Origin: Bacteroidota bacterium
GTDB lineage: Bacteria > Bacteroidota > Bacteroidia > Cytophagales > Cyclobacteriaceae
NCBI GenBank assembly: GCA_016191555.1
Contig: JACPVX010000061.1
Location: 1 to 46,322, forward strand
Reading direction: 5' to 3'
DNA length: 46,322 nucleotides
The number at the start of each line of letters is the position of its first letter. Positions within the stretch are counted from its first letter, which is position 1. A program made the position numbers and the translations under genes. Of this stretch, positions 42,196-46,322 are shown piece after piece. The notes beneath the pieces are model-generated. The model worked only from the letters and a program-made list of their open reading frames with translations, was not told where the DNA came from and did not search any database.

Positions 42196-42744
42196 ATGAG
42201 AAGCGTTGTGTTGATAGCATTGGTGCTGTTGAGTTCTTGTTCCGTAGATAAGTTGTACATGGCACAACATCAGCGCAAAGCCAGTGCGTTTGAGCAGGTA
42301 GGCTTTGAGGATCTCGCCCGCATCTATGTCGACAAGCAGACTGCCGATGAGGTGGAGGGAATCTATTCCGTTTCCGGATTGATCATCAAGAAGAGCAAAA
42401 CGTTATTCACAGGCGAAGACAAAGAGAAGATTGTCGAGCAGAAAGATAATTATTCCAAAGTCGCCATCTTCCGCGATCAGCAGAAATCCGACCGTGAGTA
42501 TTTTGAAGTTTCGTTAGACAAGAAAGGCTTGCCTTCGTACTCTGTGCGCGGTGAGTTTAACAAAGTCACCGAAGGAAACATCTTAGTCTACAAACACTTT
42601 GAGCCGCGCAACAAAGTGCTCAACTATACTTTCACCTACGATGCCGAGAAGAACATGCTCGAAGGCATCCGCACCGAAACGAGCGGCAACACCACCATCA
42701 CCTACAAGTTGACGTATCTCAAACTCTTCCCAAAGAAAGGCTAG
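42196..42744 (+). CDS. Lipoprotein of unknown function
   Basis: A 182-residue protein. MRSVVLIALVLLSSCSVDKL has a lipobox (LSSC) at Cys15. The mature protein is beta-rich and charged: EDLARIYVDKQTADEVEGIY, FEVSLDKKGLPSYSVRGEFN, NKVLNYTFTYDAEKNMLEGI. No family was recognised. Codon use matches the GC-rich core. It starts 21 bp after the oxidoreductase gene and is likely in the same transcript. Confidence 0.82.
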   Translation: MRSVVLIALVLLSSCSVDKLYMAQHQRKASAFEQVGFEDLARIYVDKQTADEVEGIYSVSGLIIKKSKTLFTGEDKEKIVEQKDNYSKVAIFRDQQKSDREYFEVSLDKKGLPSYSVRGEFNKVTEGNILVYKHFEPRNKVLNYTFTYDAEKNMLEGIRTETSGNTTITYKLTYLKLFPKKG

Positions 42745-42784
42745 ACACTGACCATCGAATCATCCTCAATCAGCTACTGCCAGT

Positions 42785-42820
42785 CGATTGATTCGTCTAT
42801 AGATTAGACAGAATTAATCG
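42785..42820. promoter_or_regulatory. Long imperfect inverted repeat upstream of the ECF gene
   Basis: CGATTGATTCGTCTA (42785-42799) and TAGACAGAATTAATCG (42805-42820) pair with one mismatch and one gap around a TAGAT loop. There is no U-tract, so a simple terminator is unlikely. It could be a regulator-binding site for the downstream sigma-factor gene or an end of the lipoprotein transcript. Confidence 0.45.
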
Positions 42821-42862
42821 TCTGCGAAGGCTTACAACAGTTAGGCGCCATCGAAAAAAAAG

Positions 42863-43534
42863 ATGCTGCTTTTGCGTGAAAATGGTCTATCTTTGTACCA
42901 GTTTAAATTACCTATTTTGAACCAGGCACAAGCCATCACGCTCTATCAACCCCTGCTGCACAACATTGCATACAATCTGTTGCGATGCAAAGCCGATGCG
43001 GAAGATATTGTGCAAGACACATTCGTGAAATGGTTGAGTGTCGATCAGACAAAAATTCAAAATACAAAAGCGTATCTCATCAAGTCCGTTACGAATAACT
43101 GCCTCAATCATCTGAATTCGCTGAAGCGCAAAAAAGAAGAGTATTGGGATTCGATTATGCTGTCGAGTCTGGTAGTGAAATGGAAAGAGACGGACTTTGC
43201 ACACATTGACTTTGAAAAAGAACTGGCTTCGGCTTTTAAAGTGATTCAAAGTAAGCTAGAGCCCTTAGAAAGAGCCACTTATCTGCTGAAAGAAGTCTTT
43301 GATTTCGACTACGAATCCATCCAAAAAGTGTTGGATAAGAAGTCAGACCACTGCCGTCAGCTCTTGAGCCGCGCCAAGAAGAAGCTGAGCGATGCCAGTC
43401 CGATGATGAAAGTAGAGCTCCCCGATGCAACCCAGCTATTCGAAAGCTTTAAAAACGCCTGTACCATGGACAATGCCGCAGGCTTTATCGATCACCTAAA
43501 GCAGGATATCGCTGCTTCCATCAAGAAGATGTAA
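42863..43534 (+). CDS. ECF-type RNA polymerase sigma factor
   Basis: Up to 223 residues. Sigma-2 region LHNIAYNLLRCKADAEDIVQ, then DTFVKWLS (about 31-58), is clear. Sigma-4 region LERATYLLKEVFDFDYESIQ, then HCRQLLSRAKKKLSDA (about 134-177), is the helix-turn-helix. A 40-residue C-terminal tail follows. The ATG at 42863 is uncertain: an exact TAnnTTTG box (TATCTTTG, 42888-42895) lies inside the reading frame. If it is a promoter, the true start is further downstream, possibly the TTG before AACCAGGCACAAGCC. No anti-sigma gene is adjacent. The sigma controls an unknown stress or surface regulon. Confidence 0.87.
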   Translation: MLLLRENGLSLYQFKLPILNQAQAITLYQPLLHNIAYNLLRCKADAEDIVQDTFVKWLSVDQTKIQNTKAYLIKSVTNNCLNHLNSLKRKKEEYWDSIMLSSLVVKWKETDFAHIDFEKELASAFKVIQSKLEPLERATYLLKEVFDFDYESIQKVLDKKSDHCRQLLSRAKKKLSDASPMMKVELPDATQLFESFKNACTMDNAAGFIDHLKQDIAASIKKM

Positions 43535-43684
43535 TTCCTGAAAGGTTTTTGGGAGTTTTTTGCTGGCGCTCTTAGGTAGCGTCTTTAGCGATTCAATTGT
43601 ATTCACCGTGCGGGTTCGCAATCACTCGAAACACCACCACTCTTACATTTCACTATTCAAAGTTCTACCCGCGCAATACTATTT

Positions 43685-43716
43685 TTTGGAGGTATGGGAG
43701 GGAAGGGCGAAATTTG
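43685..43716 (+). promoter_or_regulatory. P element: TTTG-N20-GAAATTTG
   Basis: TTTG at 43685-43688, 20 nt (GAGGTATGGGAGGGAAGGGC), GAAATTTG at 43709-43716. It is identical in layout to the copies at 4073 and 6157, although it lies 10 kb past the main island. The ATG at 43789 is 72 nt downstream. Confidence 0.6.
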
Positions 43717-43788
43717 GTTATAGAAATGGCAAAACAGATGCCACCACTCCGTAAAAACAACGGCTAGCGAGAATTGAATTTTAATAAC

Positions 43789-44544
43789 ATGAGATTTACA
43801 ACAACTATTATATTACTCACATTATTGACTACTTGGACATTCGGACAAGAAATCGAGGTTACCGTAAGAGTCATTGATAAGGTGACAAGTAAACCAATAA
43901 AAAATGCGAATGTGATTGTGTTGGGAACCACGAGAGGGACAACAACAAATGCGCTTGGATTTTTCAAATTAAAGCTTGGGCCATCGGAGAGAAAATTTGT
44001 TGTTTCTCATGTTACATATAGAACAGAACCAATAACAGTTCCTGATGGGGTAACTTCATTTACCGTGCCAATGGAGAAGATGTCGTATAGGTTGGCTACA
44101 ATTGACTTACATGAATACCCAACTAAATTCAAATCGACCGACTTAAAGCCTAAACCGGTTATGGAGGTTTCTCGGCTTGACTCATTTAAGGTTGTTGAAT
44201 CACTCGCGGATTTTCCGTATGAAGGCGAACTCGATACGTTTTATGCGCTGTTTGGAAATGAGTTTCAATTTCCTGAAAAAGAACTCTTGAACAAGACAGA
44301 GGGAGTGAAATTTTTTATTTTTACAATTTCCAAAAATGGAGATTATGAAAATGCGAAATGTCTGTTAGACACGGCAGATGCGTTTTGCCCGGAGTTTAAA
44401 AGAATCATTTCAAAAATGCCGAAGTGGATACCTGCAGAGCAAAGAGGCGAACCAATGGAACAAAGTTTTTTTGTAAGGATTTCTTATGGGATGAATGACT
44501 ATTGGAAAAAGAAGATAAAAGAAATTGAGAAACAACGAAAGTAA
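43789..44544 (+). CDS. Secreted carboxypeptidase-regulatory-like / TonB C-like protein
   Basis: A 251-residue protein from ATG 43789 (MRFTTTIILLTLLTTWTFGQ signal peptide); a TTG at 43774 is a weaker alternative. Residues about 22-95 are a CarboxypepD_reg-like sandwich (VRVIDKVTSKPIKNANVIVL, then GTTTNALGFFKLKLGPSERK). The second half, FFIFTISKNGDYENAKCLLD and RIISKMPKWIPAEQRGEPME, resembles a TonB C-terminal domain (FxIxxxGxxxN...W.PA...G.P). Such proteins act in the periplasm, at the cell surface or in partner signalling. AT-rich like the island genes; carries its own P element and is closed by an attC-like site. Confidence 0.87.
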   Translation: MRFTTTIILLTLLTTWTFGQEIEVTVRVIDKVTSKPIKNANVIVLGTTRGTTTNALGFFKLKLGPSERKFVVSHVTYRTEPITVPDGVTSFTVPMEKMSYRLATIDLHEYPTKFKSTDLKPKPVMEVSRLDSFKVVESLADFPYEGELDTFYALFGNEFQFPEKELLNKTEGVKFFIFTISKNGDYENAKCLLDTADAFCPEFKRIISKMPKWIPAEQRGEPMEQSFFVRISYGMNDYWKKKIKEIEKQRK

Positions 44545-44703
44545 ACGCTACGAACGGAAACAAAACCCGCGATTCCGTTCAGACGGTAGGGTGGAACTCT
44601 TCATGCTGGCGCAAGGCTTCTGATCAATCGCTTCATGTGGTTTGTGCCAATCGCCATCACTTTCGTTTAGCCCCGATTTCAGGGAAGAGTTTCGTGCAGC
44701 GTT
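44544..44703 (+). repeat. attC-like site with AACGCT / AGCGTT ends
   Basis: It begins AACGCT (44544-44549) at the stop codon of the upstream gene and ends AGCGTT (44698-44703); AACGCTACGAAC and GTTTCGTGCAGCGTT extend the pairing. Inside is a hairpin TGGCGCAAG (44607-44615) / TTTGTGCCA (44641-44649), matching the hairpins at 20184 and 33511. AAC/GTT is at the ends as in other sites. Confidence 0.5.
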
Positions 44704-44782
44704 CAAACAAAAATTAGGTTGCGATATTTCAATCGTATAAACACATATTTGAAAGGATGAAAGGAATGGCTAAGCTTTATAA

Positions 44783-45157
44783 ATGACCGGAGTTTTAACA
44801 GCATACCAATACCTATTTTATTGTTTCGCACGAATGACAGGCAATGGGCATTCGTTCTATTTCCGTGTAACAAGTTTGCTATCGATAGGGACTTCACTTT
44901 TACTCCTTGGACTTTATAATCTGGTACAAAGCATCATCGGGAACAACCTAAGTGATCTATGGATTATTGGCATTTGTTTTGGGAACTATGCAATTCACAT
45001 CGCCTATTTCCAGACTCGGGACAGGGACGAAAAGATTGTAGAGAAATTTAAAGACAGTAAAGTCCTACTAAACCCAAAACTAGTCAGTGTTTTATACTTA
45101 AGCGTATCGCTTCTATTCTACATTTTAACATTTTTGATTTTCGGACAAATTAACTGA
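44783..45157 (+). CDS. Three-TM membrane protein of unknown function
   Basis: A 124-residue protein. TMs lie at about 25-46 (FRVTSLLSIGTSLLLLGLY), 55-74 and 99-121 (VSVLYLSVSLLFYILTFLIF), with a charged loop (QTRDRDEKIVEKFKDSKV) between TM2 and TM3. No family recognised. It is bracketed by two attC-like sites (44544-44703 and 45161-45216) and appears to be a one-gene cassette. AT-rich like the island. Confidence 0.78.
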   Translation: MTGVLTAYQYLFYCFARMTGNGHSFYFRVTSLLSIGTSLLLLGLYNLVQSIIGNNLSDLWIIGICFGNYAIHIAYFQTRDRDEKIVEKFKDSKVLLNPKLVSVLYLSVSLLFYILTFLIFGQIN

Positions 45158-45160
45158 GCC

Positions 45161-45216
45161 CAACGGGCGCTATCAAAAGCTTGTACTGGCGGCAGCGCCT
45201 GGTAGCCGATCCGTTG
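45161..45216 (+). repeat. Compact attC-like site, CAACGG / CCGTTG
   Basis: CAACGG (45161-45166) and CCGTTG (45211-45216) pair outside; GGCGCT (45166-45171) and AGCGCC (45194-45199) pair inside. The 56-bp length and R''-L''-L'-R' order resemble a minimal integron attC site. It follows the 44783 gene by only 3 bp. Confidence 0.5.
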
Positions 45217-45428
45217 TTCATAGTGCCCGGCAAGTAGGAACCATTCTTCCCTCAATAACCCTTCAGGCGCCCTGTTTTGCGGGAAAGTGCTGTTTGGAAG
45301 CTTGTGACAAAGAAAATGTAACTTTTTTTGCCCTTTCTGTCACAAACCGGGGGTGAGCTTGTCTTACAGGTAAATTGGCCAAATTAGGCTATTGTTAAAC
45401 CTTTTTAACCTTTACCTAAAAAACTATC

Positions 45429-46199
45429 ATGAAAGAAGTCCTCATTTTTTTCGTAGCTCACTGGTACTTGTCCCTGTTCTTTCAAACATTTTTTCTCCAC
45501 CGCTACGCTGCTCACAAAGCATTTACGATGAATAAGTTCACCGAGAAGGTGTTCTTTGTTCTTACCTGGATATTTCAAGGCTCCAACTATTTAAGCCCCT
45601 TTGGTTATGGTGTGATGCACCGCATGCACCATGCCTATGCCGATACCGAAAACGATCCGCACTCTCCCAAGTATGATGAAACCATCTGGAAGATGATGTG
45701 GAAGACGAAGACCATCTATTCCGACATCGCCAGCGGCCGTGTCGTACCGGAGGCTCGCTTTACAGAAGGCGTAGCTCGCTGGGATGCCTTTGATAAGTTC
45801 GCACGCTCATGGCCGTCACGCTTATTCTGGGGAACACTTTATTTCTTGTTCTACCTGAAGTTCGCCACCGTATGGTACTTATGGATATTGTTACCAATTC
45901 AGTTTTTAATGAGCCCTGTTCACGGAGCCATCATCAATTGGTTTGCACACAAATACGGTTACCGCAATTTTGAAGTGGGAGATACCTCCAGAAACTTCTT
46001 GCCGGTAGATGTTTTGATGATGGGCGAAAGCTATCACAACAATCACCACAAGCATGGCTCACGTGCCAACTTCGGTGGTGTGCGTTGGCATGAATTAGAT
46101 CCTACGTACTTGGTCATTCGCATCTTAGATAAAGTAGGTGTGATCCGCTTAGTAGCGCAGAAGCACATAAGCATTGAGCGCGTGCAGAAAGCTGCCTAA
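45429..46199 (+). CDS. Acyl-lipid/acyl-CoA fatty acid desaturase
   Basis: A 256-residue membrane protein. The three His boxes of the family are complete: HRYAAH (His24, His29), HRMHH (His64, His67, His68) and HNNHH (His203, His206, His207). The extra NxxAH motif (HGAIINWFAH, His165, Asn170, His174) is also present. These ligate the di-iron centre that inserts a double bond (delta-9 type by family) in fatty acyl chains. Four TMs flank the boxes. GC-richer again, so the core genome resumes here. The gap upstream (45217-45428) shows no clear promoter pair. A terminator follows at 46219. Confidence 0.93.
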   Translation: MKEVLIFFVAHWYLSLFFQTFFLHRYAAHKAFTMNKFTEKVFFVLTWIFQGSNYLSPFGYGVMHRMHHAYADTENDPHSPKYDETIWKMMWKTKTIYSDIASGRVVPEARFTEGVARWDAFDKFARSWPSRLFWGTLYFLFYLKFATVWYLWILLPIQFLMSPVHGAIINWFAHKYGYRNFEVGDTSRNFLPVDVLMMGESYHNNHHKHGSRANFGGVRWHELDPTYLVIRILDKVGVIRLVAQKHISIERVQKAA

Positions 46200-46218
46200 G
46201 ATTTCATAACAGGTTATA

Positions 46219-46248
46219 AAAAAAAACCGGGTGACCCCCGGTTTTTTT
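46219..46248. terminator. Bidirectional rho-independent terminator
   Basis: AAACCGGG (46224-46231), a five-base loop and CCCGGTTT (46237-46244), with A-tract on the left and T-tract on the right. It can end both the desaturase transcript and the convergent gene that begins to the right. Confidence 0.85.
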
Positions 46249-46322
46249 ATTTGCTTTCTTGTTTCAGTAACTCAGTCATGAGGTGATCTACGCGTCTGGG
46301 TTTGTGCGATACAGCATCCATC
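46247..46322 (-). CDS. C-terminal end of a minus-strand gene
   Basis: A frame reading into the window from the right edge gives MDAVSHKPRRVDHLMTELLK, then QESK and TAA at 46247-46249. The Met at the edge may be internal. The sequence is short and the family cannot be told. The stop overlaps the terminator T-tract, as expected for a convergent gene. Confidence 0.5.
   Translation of the reverse strand, partial: MDAVSHKPRRVDHLMTELLKQESK

Overview
The window is a piece of a Bacteroidota chromosome, most likely from a Cytophagales-type organism. The signs are: almost no Shine-Dalgarno sequences; several promoters of the TTTG / TAnnTTTG type known for this phylum; many small secreted lipoproteins; an 800-residue FtsX/MacB-type permease without an ATPase; carboxypeptidase-regulatory-like domains; and a tail-fibre-like secreted adhesin. 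No rRNA, tRNA, CRISPR array, transposase or integrase was seen.

Layout. (1) Positions 1-2853, minus strand: most of a large secreted repeat protein that runs off the left edge. (2) About 3.3-33.4 kb: a visibly AT-richer island of about 32 mostly single, mostly unrelated small genes, nearly all on the plus strand. Most encode secreted, lipidated or small membrane proteins of unknown function. Recognisable ones are TPR and ankyrin proteins, a DUF6933-like protein, a two-PAS protein with a lone phospho-acceptor domain, a bacterial poly(ADP-ribose) glycohydrolase-type macrodomain, a nonsense-interrupted alpha/beta hydrolase, a DUF1963 (YwqG) protein and a SLATT-like two-TM protein. Only the FtsX permease (9029-11446) and a lipoprotein (23312-24241) are on the minus strand. 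(3) 33.4-35.0 kb: no convincing gene; several REP-like hairpins, twin palindromes and a 21-bp tandem repeat. (4) 35.0-43.5 kb: GC-richer, ordinary chromosomal genes (M20 amidohydrolase, riboflavin synthase, DUF937 protein, PAP2 phosphatase abutting a sensor kinase, FAD oxidoreductase, lipoprotein, ECF sigma factor). (5) 43.5-45.2 kb: two more island-like genes with the same kind of spacers. (6) 45.4-46.3 kb: a fatty acid desaturase with a terminator and the end of another minus-strand gene.

The most interesting feature is the spacers of the island. Again and again a gene is followed by modules in the same order: a GCAGAGT/ACTCTGC hairpin (H), an AATCCTgtAAATCCTaatTCAGACA segment (T), sometimes an AT-rich ATTAAC tandem (A), and then a conserved element (P) just before the next gene. 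P reads TTTG (or NTTG), 19-20 nt, GAnnTTTG in 13 copies. This is the layout of a Bacteroidota promoter with one base changed, so each gene seems to arrive with its own promoter. Other spacers instead look like integron attC sites: terminal inverted repeats centred on AAC/GTT, with inner hairpins. The macrodomain gene is bracketed by a perfect 15-bp inverted repeat. My reading is a gene-cassette-like island whose cassettes carry promoters. The recombinase is not in the window, and the integron link is inference.
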